A stretch of 64,000 bases of DNA from Moniliophthora roreri (lineage: Eukaryota > Basidiomycota > Agaricomycetes > Agaricales > Marasmiaceae), in contig LATX02000019.1 in NCBI GenBank assembly GCA_001466705.2, positions 23,081 to 87,080 of the forward strand. Direction: 5' to 3'. Numbering within the stretch: position 1 is the first letter of the stretch; every line of letters starts with the position of its first letter. Position numbers and translations under genes: made by a program. The notes below the pieces were generated by a model. That model made no database searches. It saw nothing but the letters and a program-made list of their open reading frames with translations, and was not told the origin of the DNA. Positions 46,190 to 58,193 of the stretch are shown here, piece after piece.

Positions 46190-46515
46190 GAAAGATCTTC
46201 ACTGTGGGATAAGCAACACAATTCAGATATATTAGATTTTTGGTATACATGTACTCTGATACATAAAGAATTAATTTGTATACTTATTTGACCTTAGTGA
46301 ACCATGCCTGAGCATCAAGAGGCAGCTGAACAGTGGGTTCAGAGTGTGGGAATGTGAGCTGGAGTTAGCTGATGGGATTACTGGGGGGCAAAACAACTTG
46401 GGTATTACTGGGGAGATGAAACAAGTTGTATTACCAGGGGGTGAAAAAGTATTACCGGGGTAGAAAAGAGTATTACTGGGGACACACTTATTTTTTTGGC
46501 ACTTTGACACTCATT
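46190..46515 (-). repeat. Right terminal inverted repeat (326 bp), CpGs decayed
   Basis: It matches the left TIR over its full length. Most of the five CCCCGGTAATAC motifs here read GTATTACTGGGG or GTATTACCAGGG, that is, TpG or CpA in place of CpG; one keeps CCGG. Other changed CpGs include those facing left-TIR CGTCGG and CGACGC. Confidence 0.85.
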
Positions 46516-46521
46516 AGCCTG
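46516..46521 (+). repeat. 6-bp target site duplication, right (AGCCTG)
   Basis: Identical to 37660-37665. Confidence 0.75.
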
Positions 46522-48440
46522 GGGAGATACTATGATCCAGTGGTCAGGAGAGTTGGAGCAGGCACTTCCTCTAGTAATCAGACTGACAGCCATTTCAGCG
46601 AAAAATACTGTTATTTACTGGTCATTTTTTATTGGTGCGTGGCTTGAGTACTTACTGGAACCAGGATTCTGACCAGTTTCTCTGAATAATTCAAAATACC
46701 AGTCTTCTGTGAATTCTGACTTCAGGGTTTCAGTGGCTATGAATGCACTTTATACCAGTGATACCGGGAGCACCATATTAAGTCTTTCATCAAGACTATG
46801 AACACACTACATATCGCATACCATGGGCTTCAACTCTTATGTGCAATCTACATTATGGTTTGTTCTATAAAGTATTTTAGATGTTCAAAGCATATGTGAC
46901 CTGACTTCTACCATTAGATATGCCATGACTTCACAAGGAATGGCACATACTGTGAATGGAGGATATTCATCTGCCATTTATAATTCACGTCCCCTGACTT
47001 GCAAAATCATCATTTCCTGATGTGTCTTGCACCTGATAGGTGTGAGTATCCCTCCAAATGTCTCATACTATAAACTTGTGCAGTAATATTTACAGGTACA
47101 GGGGAACACCTTTGGAGAGGACGAGTTCAATCCTGAAAGAAAGGAAGGATATGTATAGAATCCCATAACATGAGCCAGAGGCTCATGACAGAGGAAGTAC
47201 AAGGTCCATGAATGTCCATAACTTGGTCGCCGCTGGCTCCAGACTTAGGAAATGTGGGATAACGTCATATCTGGCAGGTGGCGGTGGGAATTAGCAGAAT
47301 TCAGTGCAAATTTCTGCCTGAGCCTGATGGGCAACTGTACATAAGGTGAGGCCAAAGAGTGAATGAGAGTCAAAAACCAGAATAGGCAAAGCAACTTGCT
47401 GTCCAGCTCCTTTGAAACTCTATCTTTGACAGATTGCCACTGATTGATTCTATTCGGAAGTCTAATGTGTGATTATATTATCAATAAGCGAATATCCTAT
47501 GCATCCTTGGAACAAGAGCATACCTATATAGCTAATCAATAGCTATGTAATTGAATGGTTGTTGGTGGCAATGACAATGTCCATGTGGTCAGACAATGAC
47601 CTTTCCCTGATCTTCTCCAACTTTTCAATGCGGTTCCAAAAATTACAACTCTGAAGCTTTATCATCTTCAACAACTAGGTGTAGGATGGAAAGGAGGAGA
47701 TTCTGGGATTGGACTGCCAAGAAAGTCATGTTTCCTGCATCTTCCTTTGCTTAGTACTTCTTGCAAAGAAAGGGGATACCACTTTCCCAAAGCTTCTTCA
47801 GTGCTCCAAAGCCATCAACCAAGCATGAGGCTGATGTGGGGAAACAGGGTGGAGCTATTTGATCCCATTAATTGATAGGAAAGGCAATAAGTAAGTGATG
47901 ACATACCAGGCCTTAAGCTGAGGGTGCTTTGGTAGATAGAGTTAATGTGATCCTGCAGTGACACACTATGAACATGTTTCAATCCGAGACATACATGATT
48001 GAGTGACTTGTTGGGATGAAATTAAATAAATGAGCAGAGCTCTGGAGTTTCCTTTAGTTTTAGTGCGAAATGAATTATATCCAATGTACTCCAACCTAAG
48101 TGTCTTCCTGAGCATCCAATGCACTGACCATATTCAAGATACATCAATAAGTAGGTCCATGTAAACATATCCCAAAGTTCTTTGCCAGGAGGAACCTGTA
48201 GTCCTTAGCTGCTATTTGTTCAACATCAACATCTCAACAGATTTTAAGCTACAAAAAGAAATGATAATTCTTAAGTATCTGCAAAAAATCCTAAATTCAA
48301 AAAATCTAACCTTCTCACCTGACTAGCATTGAACCAAGCCTCTCTGATACATATACACTTCTTCATTCCAATGATAGAGTGGTAAGTCAAGAGGAATTTA
48401 GTTGTTTGATCATTTGTGGGACGTTGTACTAGTAGTCACT
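46522..48440. other. CpG-poor DNA, no gene recognised
   Basis: No open frame above about 60 codons and no match to the window's repeats was noticed. It is probably decayed element DNA. Confidence 0.4.
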
Positions 48441-48447
48441 GTCCAGA

Positions 48448-48837
48448 GTGTTTGCCAGAAAATATGCCGGTCATTCCGACTTCGACAACATTGTCAGAAA
48501 CATCACAATCGTTCCTCGCCTGCAAGCCATAATGACCAGAGCACCCCTGTTTCCCTCACAGAAAGTCATTGGTGATATCTTTGGGTTTTTGAATATTATG
48601 CTCACTTATTCATCGCCAGATACATTTGGGCTCTACATCGCTCCCAAGACATTGAAACAACACAATAACAGAAGCTTCCACAGACTACTTAGACCGTCAG
48701 GAAGAAGAGTGAGATTTCCATTCGTCTTTTCCATTCACTCCCATCAACTTACTGACCAAGATACATGCATCCAGGGCATTTGTGAATTTATCTATGTAGG
48801 GAAACACATTACAGCCTTCATCCCCCGATGTGCCTAA
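48448..48837 (+). CDS. Hypothetical frame, 129 codons
   Basis: Open from about 48448 (alternative start codon; first codons not certain) to 48837, with moderate CpG. No domain recognised; composition is protein-like (TIVPRLQAIMTRAPLFPSQ). A real exon is possible, but no splice partners were found. Confidence 0.2.
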   Translation: MFARKYAGHSDFDNIVRNITIVPRLQAIMTRAPLFPSQKVIGDIFGFLNIMLTYSSPDTFGLYIAPKTLKQHNNRSFHRLLRPSGRRVRFPFVFSIHSHQLTDQDTCIQGICEFIYVGKHITAFIPRCA

Positions 48838-51372
48838 CAGGTACATCCTTATTTTTCACCTTGTCTTTCAAATGCTAAAGTTCCTCCATATAGTGCTTTT
48901 ATATCTCAACGAGATTGCTCATGTGTGTAGAGAAAGGATACAAAGAGAATCTGGAGAGGTTGGGCAAGGTTGGAACCAAGGTTAAAGGGTTCAGTTGGGA
49001 AGAGAAGGGAAGGGAAGGAAGGGAAAGGTTTTGGGTGTAGAAGGACACTGGGGAGTTGCAGGATATAAGGAACACAATTCACTGTTACACATCAATCACC
49101 GATGCCTATGTCTCTTCAAGAATCGTCACCATTGACCAGGATGCTCTGCTTCACACAAGTTAGCTGAATTCCTACATTTCCCCCAAATGCAAGTCTGTGC
49201 CATGTCGCAAAGCTGCTGGCCCACCCAACGCGAACCTGGTCAACATGGGAACCAGCATCCATGATCATCTCTATCCGCTTCCACTAGCACAGTCATCCTA
49301 CAGCATGAATTGGAATGCTGTGAGGTACCACAATGGAGCTGAGGAACCACTCAATGAGAACACGTCGACATGTCCAGCTGGCAGCTATTTTCAGTGCAGT
49401 AGACATTGTACACCCCACCTTCACTGCACTATCCATCTCAGACATGGTTATATCAGCACCTTCACTGACTTCGCCTCAAGCAAAGACTTGCTGTACAAAG
49501 TACTCTGTCCACAATCCAGCTTTGTAGTTCCAGGAACCCTTTCCTACTGGGACATATCTTCTGCAGATGCTTTTTGCTCAAAGCCAATGGTTACTCACTT
49601 CCTATTCAACAATTAATCTCAAGCATGCGCCATTCAGGTATTAGTTTTCTTCAGTCATTTGTCTCTGTGTGCTGTTATCCACTACGGTTTGCCTACAAGC
49701 CCCAGAATGTGATGTTTTGGGTTTGGGATACCTTCAACTGAAGACCAAGGCAAGACTCGCCAGTTGACATATCCTCTTTGAGATAAGACATAATGGCAGA
49801 TGTGAGGGCCATCTATAGGGTGGTATGGGTGCTCTCAGATGTAGGGAACTGCTCCCCGATTCGTCAGGCTGACAGTTGGCGCCGTAAGCAAGCATAGATT
49901 GCATTGGATACGGATAGAGGTGGGCCTATCTTTCACCTTCGTACGTCAAAGTATCTGATCCTGTCTTTAGGCTCCTTAATACCCTCTTCAAACGCGGCCA
50001 CTGGACGATGACCTGTTTTGTCTTGGTTATCGTTTGCTGTGAGGCAGATTGACTGAGTGCACTACATGGAAGTGGTAAGTACCGTGTCACTCACAAGGTT
50101 TGGCTTTCTGACACTATAGGAAGCAGAAGGATCAATTTGCAATGCATCTCTTAGCAAACACTCTTTGCTCAAAGCTGACAGTCAACCCTGCCTGGTGGGA
50201 CATATGTAATGCCACCTCCCACCTCAGCCCCTAACTCAAAGCCATTGTTTGGTGATACTGGTCTATGGAAGTCATCTCTCCTGCACCTGTATTCAAAATC
50301 ACACCCACAATAATAGTGCCTTGACGCAAACAGTCGAGAGTTCAGGAGGAAGATTGTGCAGGTGTGCACAGCATCTTGATAGTTTGTGGGAGAGTAGGCA
50401 TGTCAGACTGGGGTTAATATTTCTTGTTCTTATGCCTCCACCACCCTAACAAAAAGTTGACATTGTCCCTCACCCCCAGCTCGAAAAATATGGAGTTTGC
50501 GAGTCTTCATCAAATCAATTGGAGTGCAGCTGGACTTAAGGCATGTGATGGTAGGCAGGCAGAAAGCAATCTGACACCACTGTGTTTTCAGGCAAGACAC
50601 GAGTTCCCTTCTTCCTGTCATGGGATCTTGAGCACAAGTTGCTCAAAGTCCCACATAGGCGCTCATTGTTTAGAACCAGATCCATGTATAATCAATACTT
50701 CAATGCAAATATGAAAGCAAACCTTTTCGGTTATATCAAAGATCCCTTCTGAGCTCTAGACCATTCTTCATAGAACTCTGAGAGGGCAGCACTTCAATTT
50801 GTGCAGCAGTGCAATGTCTGATGACTTTGCCACTCATCTAGCACTCAGAGTGCCTATCCAAAAACTGCCGAAGGTCAAAAGAGAAAATCATCGTACAGTA
50901 TCAATACAGCTACTACAAAACCTCACCTGCCATCATTCCCCTCCTTCCGTTAGACCCCCACCACCGTGCTCTCCACGCAATGCCTTCCTCATCATTTCCT
51001 CCATCACAATGCATCATCCACTCAGCTCAGAAACAACATGCTCTCTGCTCATAGCATGCTACACCTTAATCATATCCATGCCCACAGAGGCCAGAAAATG
51101 TGTCGAAAACAACCAAGCAGATGTGTACAGTGTGCCTGCTCTTCCTGCTGGTCACTCATAGCTAACTTGCCTTTTTATACATGGTCCACTGTCTTGTCCC
51201 ACTACACACAACTGACCTTATCATTCCACCCCACAAGTAGAAAAGACTTAACAATAAAAGAAGAGAGAATAATAACCATTGAGTATGTCCTATCGTCTTC
51301 ATCACCATACTACTAGTGACTCATTGGTCTAGCAGGGTTTAAATTTTGTGTTTAAACCTCACAGAGGAATGT
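48838..51372. other. Low-information region with short frames
   Basis: A purine-only-like tract lies at about 48995-49035 (repeats of GGGAAG). A 139-codon plus frame (49197-49616, His/Ser-rich) and a 120-codon one (50799-51161) have no known domain and no splice context, so they are not called as genes. Confidence 0.3.
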
Positions 51373-51404
51373 GCTCCTTTGGTCAATAATTTGACCAAAG
51401 GAGC
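51373..51404. repeat. Perfect hairpin, 14-bp arms, 4-base loop
   Basis: GCTCCTTTGGTCAA, TAAT, then the exact reverse complement TTGACCAAAGGAGC. It shares the GCTCC..TTGGTC core with the ~200-bp tandem repeats downstream. No coding context. Confidence 0.85.
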
Positions 51405-51839
51405 AGATGGGTTCTCAGTGAGTATTTATGTCCTTGTGCCACAGTGTTTGCCTCATGTTACAAGTCCAAGTTCACAAGGATTCGTCTTTATCTGCCAATT
51501 TTTTCCTTATGCAGAAGGTATAACTGAGTGAGAAAGATGTAGTCTGATAGATCTTGATAGATTGTTCTGCCTGGCTCAGTGCCACAAATGGAGTCATAAC
51601 CGCCATTGGACCCTAATGGCCTACTGCAGCAAGTTCATGAATCTTCCTTTGTATAGAAAAAAGTATGTATTCCTTGTGTTCTTCTGTCACATTTGCTTAT
51701 GAAATCACACAGAAGAATATAAATAAGGAGTGAGATAGGCTGTACAATGGAAATTTAGATACATGCCTCCAAGCCTCGCTTGACTCTTCACTGTCTGACA
51801 GTTTACTTGTAGTGTTCCTCAAGAAAGAGCAACAAAAAT

Positions 51840-52640
51840 ATAAAGCCCTGCCCCTCTGTCAGTCAGAAGATTGTACTGATGCAAGGGGAAGACAACAAGG
51901 CAGTTCATACCTGGAATCCATGCCACCACATTCATCAACTAATCGTTGCCCCCCTTGATCTTCAGAAAATAGAATAAAGAAATTGGTGCGTGACTACCCC
52001 AAGTACTCGACTCCTATGTTCACACAAACTGACTCCTCAAACAGGGAAAAATAGGCCCCTCTATTGGTCAGAAGAATGTACCAAGGAGAGGGGTTGGACA
52101 AGGTTAAAAGTTTGTCTTCCTGTCTTTTGCTTCAGCGTGATGTAAATAGGCTAACTGTCACCTTGTTGACCTTCAGAAGATTTAAAAGTCTAAAAATACA
52201 CAAAAGGTATGTTTCGCTGCTTGTTTTATTCTATGCGTCCATCAGCTGACCGAAGACAAAAGGGAAAAATAGGCTCCTCCTTTTTGGTCGAAAGAACACA
52301 ACGACAAGGGGAGTCGGATGAGATCAAGGTTTGTTTCATTGACGCTTGGTTGGCGATACTAGCTGACCATTGTCGTCCTGATCTTCAGTAAGAATAAAAG
52401 GCATGTGTGGCTACTCATTCGTTCTACACATCCATTAGTTGACCAAAAACTGCAGGGAAAAATAGGCTCCTCTGTCAGTCACAAGAATTTACTGACACAA
52501 GTTGGATGAGATTCAAATTCATGTCTTCGATGTCCAGTTTACGATGTAGACGATCAAGTAAGCTGGATGCACTCTTCCGATACCCTGGCCTCATGCTCAC
52601 CAAGTTGTCGAAAGGGAATGCAACAGGAAAAAAAGCTGCA
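51840..52640. repeat. Degenerate tandem repeat, about 200-bp period, four units
   Basis: Units are marked by AAAATAGGCTCCTC or a close variant at about 51845, 52048, 52268 and 52460, each followed by GTCAGAAG/GTCGAAAG and, further on, CTTCAG plus a T/A-rich tract. Similarity is moderate. No frame is conserved across units. Confidence 0.55.
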
Positions 52641-54489
52641 AAATGGCAAACTAGTAAGTCATCCGTCATTTTGTCTCTAGTTTATGAAGCTAATATCTAC
52701 TTTGTTTATCGTGGCCTCAAACATCTGTTTAGAGAATAATTCCATGTACATCTCTTTCTTTCTCCACGTTGCCATCCCAGTACTGATTGAGTCGTATCAG
52801 GCAAGAAATGGAAGATAATCAATGAAAATGGTTTGTGCAGCTCTGGCATCCCATGGGGTAGCAGGTGCATGGCCTGCCGCAGTTGTACTCCACGCCATGT
52901 GCATGTTGAATGCTTTGCCACCTGTGGCACATTCACTGCACCAATCCTCAAATGGTTTGCAGATTTCATGAAGACAAGCCAGTGGGCAAGATGCTCAACA
53001 TTCTTTTCGATTTTTACGTAGTATGTGACAAACTCTCTCAAATGTATAATGCTTAAATTTGTCTCTAGAATTGTTGATCTCACCTACACATTCGTCGATG
53101 AGATAGGGTATCATCTACTCTGTTTGCAGCTAGCCTTGATGATCGATCAAGTACTTGGAAGCTATTAGCTCTTATCTTATCAGTAGGTATTTTCAACAGA
53201 GCTACTGGGCAGTTGATTAAAAGAACAAATAGTCGATATCCTTCCATGTTGATCTTGGAGCCGTGTTACGTTACTTGCGCAGCAATGACAACAACTCAAC
53301 ACCACTTGACGTAGTGATGCAGAGTTAACTTCGACAAGAAAGGAAAATTCCCTTCCTGAAGGAGATAGGTTCAAGTTAGAGAGCTAGCTTTAGAAAAGCT
53401 AGAGTTCAGAAGTTCGTTCGTTGGCTAAACACAAGTTTGATTAAACTAGGTCAAGCTGAAGAGCTTGTACCTAGAGAACTATCTACTTATACATCCTTTG
53501 TAGCTACTCGTTTGGATACAAATCGCAAGATCGACATCATTGTTTGTTAAACAAGTAGAAAACTATAGAATGTGGTAGAATGTCGATGAAGTCATAAATA
53601 AGGAACTCGACATCATAAGCGATGTCATCGGAAGGGGATAGAAACTAATAGAACAAAGTGAAGTCTTGGTGATGTCATAAATATTGAAGAAGGAAAAGGG
53701 GTACTGGGAATGTGGATAAGTCCAGATGTTAAAAAGAAGCATAATGTTGGGCGTTAACTTGCCCAGAATGGTAATACAGAAAAAGAAAAACGAAAGAATG
53801 TCTGGTAAGAGGAAAAATTGTAACAAGCCGTGTCTATTGAGGCGATGCTGTCAGATGTACACCTTTGCTGCGTGTTCCCACTTCATCGACTCAGACCTAG
53901 CTAGAGTGACACATGAACGTGGGCTCATTTCATATCTTTTGTCATGTTGTGTCTGACACTCTTGTTTTCGATGAAGACATTTGACATGCAGTGTTTTGGA
54001 GAAAAGAGTTTTGGCGAGGTCAGGACCTATGATGTTGGTAAGCACACTTGTGTACTATTTCCAAGTAACATCAGCACTGATCCTTTTTTTTTCACAAGGG
54101 TTGTGTTATGTTGTTGTGAAGAATGAAGGACCAGAAGGAATCACAAAAATGGGGAATGCAGCCTCTTGCTTCTTGTATTTGAGATTGTTTGAAGAATTCC
54201 ATTCAGTTTTGCAAACCTTCAATGGACACACATTCTTCTCACAATGACAGCTGCACTGTGCATGAGAATTGAACAGCTACCCAATAAATAATGATCAAGC
54301 TCAATAAACCCTTACTCATTTATCCAACCTGGTAGACTGAGGAATGGGTGAATTGGAATGATTTAGGCTCAAAGCATACGATGACATTGAAATGATAGGA
54401 TCCTTTGATTGTATCAGGAAACTCTGCTCATTTCTCTCCTCTTGCCAACTCTCAACCTAATGTCCTCTATAGAACAGCTAAATACTCCT
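52641..54489. other. No gene recognised
   Basis: Mixed DNA with some CpG. 53260-53720 has the AT-rich, direct-repeat-rich look of an old LTR (repeated GATGTCAT and ACATCAT words), but no ends or internal region could be defined. Short frames (for example 52706-53083 minus) lack domains. Confidence 0.3.
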
Positions 54490-55818
54490 ACTGGAAAAGG
54501 TTCTAGACCAATTTTTACAAAAAGCTCAATGCAGGCACACCTCTTGTTAAGACTCTAAGTGTGTCACAACCTGATACACATACAGGCCACATTCTAAGTA
54601 TCCTAGACTCCTTAGTATAAAGTGCCTCTTAGAAAAGTGCCAAGTGCACTTGAGCTTTTACTCTTATCTCTTATAATGCAAGTTGATTATCAGATTTTTA
54701 CCTTTCTAGAGTCACTTAGGATTGATCCCCAGGGCCTGAAGTAAGGAAGAAAACTGTGAATGGCATATGAATCTATATATCAAACAAACTTGTCATGCAA
54801 CTACAGTCAGAGGGGCAGAGTTCCCTGGGTACATACAGTTATCTAGCTATCCTTATATATAGTCCAAGGAATATTTCTATAGGAAAATATAAATAATGTC
54901 TGATAATTCTGGAAAATAGTAAATAAGTGACTGAGATGCTAAAAGAGGGAATATTTAGGTATCACAGAGTCTGGCCACTAGGGTATCTGACTGTATCTGC
55001 ACAGGTATCTGTTTCTCAGGTGTTCTAGACTCTATAAATTGGATTTTCTCTTTTCTATGTCCAGTATCTATAAATAGATGGGCACATCTATCCCACATTC
55101 TTACAGCATTCCTCTTTCCAGCATCTACACAATTGCAGACCTCCAGATGTCAAAGTTTTCAAGATTGAAACATACTATTACTGCTTCTATCTCCTTTAAT
55201 AATTTGTTCTCAATCCTATCTAGGACTTTTCATTTCTTAGATAGTAACAATGTGTCTTGTTATATCTGTATTCAAGTAGCCACACTTGCTCTTTGTGAAG
55301 TGATTTCATCTATTTTTACCACATTAAAACTCTTTGTTAAAAGATTGTCCACTTTGACTCTGATCCACATATTGAATTCTAATAACTGATTGTTCTCTGA
55401 TTATTTCTTTCCAGGTTGTCTCCCTGTTCTGATGTCTTCTCTAAGTACCTCTGTACTGTATGACTGCACTTTGCACTTTGCAGATGTCATTGAAAAGTGA
55501 ACAGATTAAAGAATCCTATTAATAGCACTTTGAGGAAGCTCAGTTAACTAGCCAATGTGTGTGTATGGTTATAGTTAGACTCTCTACAGGTTTCAGGAGT
55601 GGTCCACTTTGGATCTGATACATAGATAAGTCAGGAAGTACAGCTTAGACACCTCTGTATAGCATATCATATAGCTTTTCACACTTTCCAACATACTGTA
55701 GCTTCTCTAAGGCAATGTCTAGCAGACTGGGCTCACTCTAATCCTGATTACCCATTATCTTATGTCATACTGAAGTGTTTTGAATTGAGTCTTTTCTAGG
55801 TTTGTCATGTTACTGGCA
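54490..55818 (-). repeat. Dispersed repeat X, copy d (inverted, truncated)
   Basis: Reverse complement of X, lacking the terminal ~350 bp of the X right end. It ends GTCTTTTCTAGGTTTGTCATGTTAC, the inverted X start. Only about 46 bp separate it from copy e, and those bp include a reversed gypsy-LTR fragment (AGACTCTAAGTCAATATGAC). Confidence 0.65.
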
Positions 55819-55864
55819 TAGACTCTAAGTCAATATGACATTGAACTTAACAACACAATAATAC

Positions 55865-57550
55865 AGCAAACCTAGAAAAGACTCAATTTTGTTCAATTTA
55901 TATTATTTTTAATTCAAAACACTTTGATATGATACAATATAATGGGTAATGAGAACTAGAGTGAGCCCAGTTTGATGGTGATTGCCTTAGAGAAGCTATG
56001 GTACTTTGGAAAGTACAAAGAGCTATATAATACACTATACAAGTGTCTAAGCTGTACTTTCTGATTTATTGATGTAACAGATCTGAGGTAGATTATTTCC
56101 AAAACCTATAGGGAACATGACTATGACTACATGAAGGAGTTAGTTAGTCAACTAAGCTTTTTCAAAGTGCTATTAATGGGATTTTTTAATTTATTTACTT
56201 TTCTATAATATCTGTGGAACACAACAAACAGTCATATAGTATAGAAGTACTTAGAAAAGATATCAGACAGAGAGACAGTCTGAAAAAGGACTGATCAAAG
56301 AATAATCAGTCATTAGAGTTCAATATGTAGATCAAAATCAAAGCAAATGATCTCTTAACAAAGAGTCCTAGTGTGGCACAAGTCAATAAACAAATTCAAT
56401 GGGGAGCAATATCACTCCAAAAGAGTTAAAACACCTCTGGATGAATATAGCTATTTGATTACAGACATAAGGAAATATATTATTGATATCTAAGAGGACA
56501 ATACATTCTAGATAAGATCAAAAATGAACTATCAAAGGAGACAGAGACAGAGACAGTGTGTTCCAGCCTCAGAAGCTTTGACACCTGGCAATTTGTGAAC
56601 ATGCAGATGTAGAAAATAGGACAGATGGGTCCACCTGTTCACCTATACCTGCAATTAAACAGACCAAATCAAATTCATAAAGTCCAGAACATCTGGAACT
56701 AGATACCCTAATGGCCAGACTCTGTGACATCTCAAAATTCCCTCCTTTAGTAACTCTGTTGCTCCTTTGCATTTTCCTGGATTTATCAGACAATATTTGT
56801 ATTTTCTTATAGATATATTTTATAGACTATATATAAGGACAGCTAGATATTCATATATACCAAGGAGATCTGCCCCCTCTGATTATAAATACATGAAGAG
56901 TTTGTTTGGTGTATAATTTGTGTGCCCATTCAATAGTTTTTCCTCTTTACTACAGGCTCTGAAGATTAATTCTAATTGACTCCAGAGAAATAGACATCTG
57001 ATAACTAACTTGCATTGTAAGAGACAAAGAGTAACATTTTTAGTACATTTGGCACTTTTCTAAGAGATAACTTTACACTAGGAAGTCTAGGACACTTAAA
57101 GTGTGGCCTGTGTGTATCAGATTGTAACACACTTAGAGTCTTAACAGAGGGTGTGCCTGTGCTGAGCACTTTGTAGAAGTAGGTCTAAGACCTCTTCTAG
57201 TACACTATATACTATAGTTAACTTGAAGAAGTCTTGAGCTCCATAGAGTCAGACTATATTGGCTACTAAATCTTTGTGCAGACTGTAGCTCTTGTGTTTT
57301 GTGCTTTGTGCACTGTGTTCTTGTGTGAGTCTGTATGTTTGTGAATAGAAACCTTTTTAAAACCTCTAGAGGTAAACACTTTAAAGTAACTCACTTTAAT
57401 CAGAGAGATTTGACCTAGCTAGGAGTTTAGTTGGCATTCTACATACAGCAACTCTGATTACATCAATTCACACTTGCTTAACAACTTGAGTAGGACTTTT
57501 GGAGGTTATCCTTTTGGTAGTTTTCCACTAGTCTTATTTTAGATGGATTA
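55865..57550 (+). repeat. Dispersed repeat X, copy e
   Basis: Full-length X in plus orientation, head-to-head with copy d, giving a large imperfect palindrome centred near 55,840. No coding. Confidence 0.65.
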
Positions 57551-58193
57551 CTAGAACCAAAACTACATGTCCAAATAAACAGCTCTTGCCTTAGTAGGGT
57601 GTCAGTAGTCTTGGTTTACTCACACTAACTACTCAGATATATGATAGTCTACAGCTATAGTGATATTCCATATAAAGTCAAAGTGAGCCCACATGTAATT
57701 AAATTATTACTAGGTCCAAAATGGGTACTCAGTGCCTTCTACCCTACAGCTGCCCCATGAACTATAATTCTTCTATCTATGTATTATCAATAGAGACATT
57801 GTATATAGCCAGACAAGTACTTGCATTGTGAGTAGCAAGTGTATATCAGTTGGCAATCATGGAGAGGTCTATCTTAACAAAGACCCTGACAATCAGTGTG
57901 ACAATAGACTTTCCACTATAAGCCATGTGAATTTCAAAAATCTGACATTGGGAATTACCTAAATAAATTTTCACAGGACAAATGAGGGTTATATAAGGAC
58001 ACCAACATTCAGATAGATTTATTAGATGCACAGCTTATGGTTTATAGTCTGTTTTATCAAAGGTTTTAAAGAAATAAGTAGTAACATAAAACTCAAAGGG
58101 AATTGTTTCATGACAATGGTAGAGGGTTGCTTAAAGTAACTCTGAAATGACATTTTAATAGCATTTGTCTCTAATTCAAAAGTAGTTCCAACT
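57551..58193. other. Region between X and ankyrin copy B
   Basis: No gene seen. From about 58015 (ATTAGATGCACAGCT) the sequence aligns to 27010 onward, which marks the left edge of the segmental duplication shared with ankyrin copy A. Confidence 0.5.

Larger units (their letters stand above)
37666..46515 (+). mobile_element. 8850-bp integrase-type DNA transposon (IS3EU-like) with cargo genes
   Basis: It has 326-bp terminal inverted repeats (37666-37991 and 46190-46515), a 6-bp target duplication and a plus-strand DDE integrase-like gene inside. From memory, the eukaryotic IS3EU superfamily has an integrase-like DDE enzyme, 6-bp target duplications and ends starting TAY. The left end here starts TAT; the right end starts AAT. 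Four gene regions are seen: plus 38175 to about 40635, minus 40911-42000, plus 42190-44301 (the integrase), and plus 44515-45982. Decay in the integrase and fourth gene indicates the copy is inactive. Confidence 0.75.

Noticed and set aside
37666..46515. Classification as a KDZ (Kyakuja-Dileera-Zisupton) element
   Set aside because: KDZ is common in Agaricomycetes, but the enzyme here is an integrase-like DDE protein and the target duplication is 6 bp, not 8.
48990..49040. Purine-rich GGGAAG tract as a telomere-like repeat
   Set aside because: Irregular and short; fungal telomere repeats (TTAGGG type) are not present.
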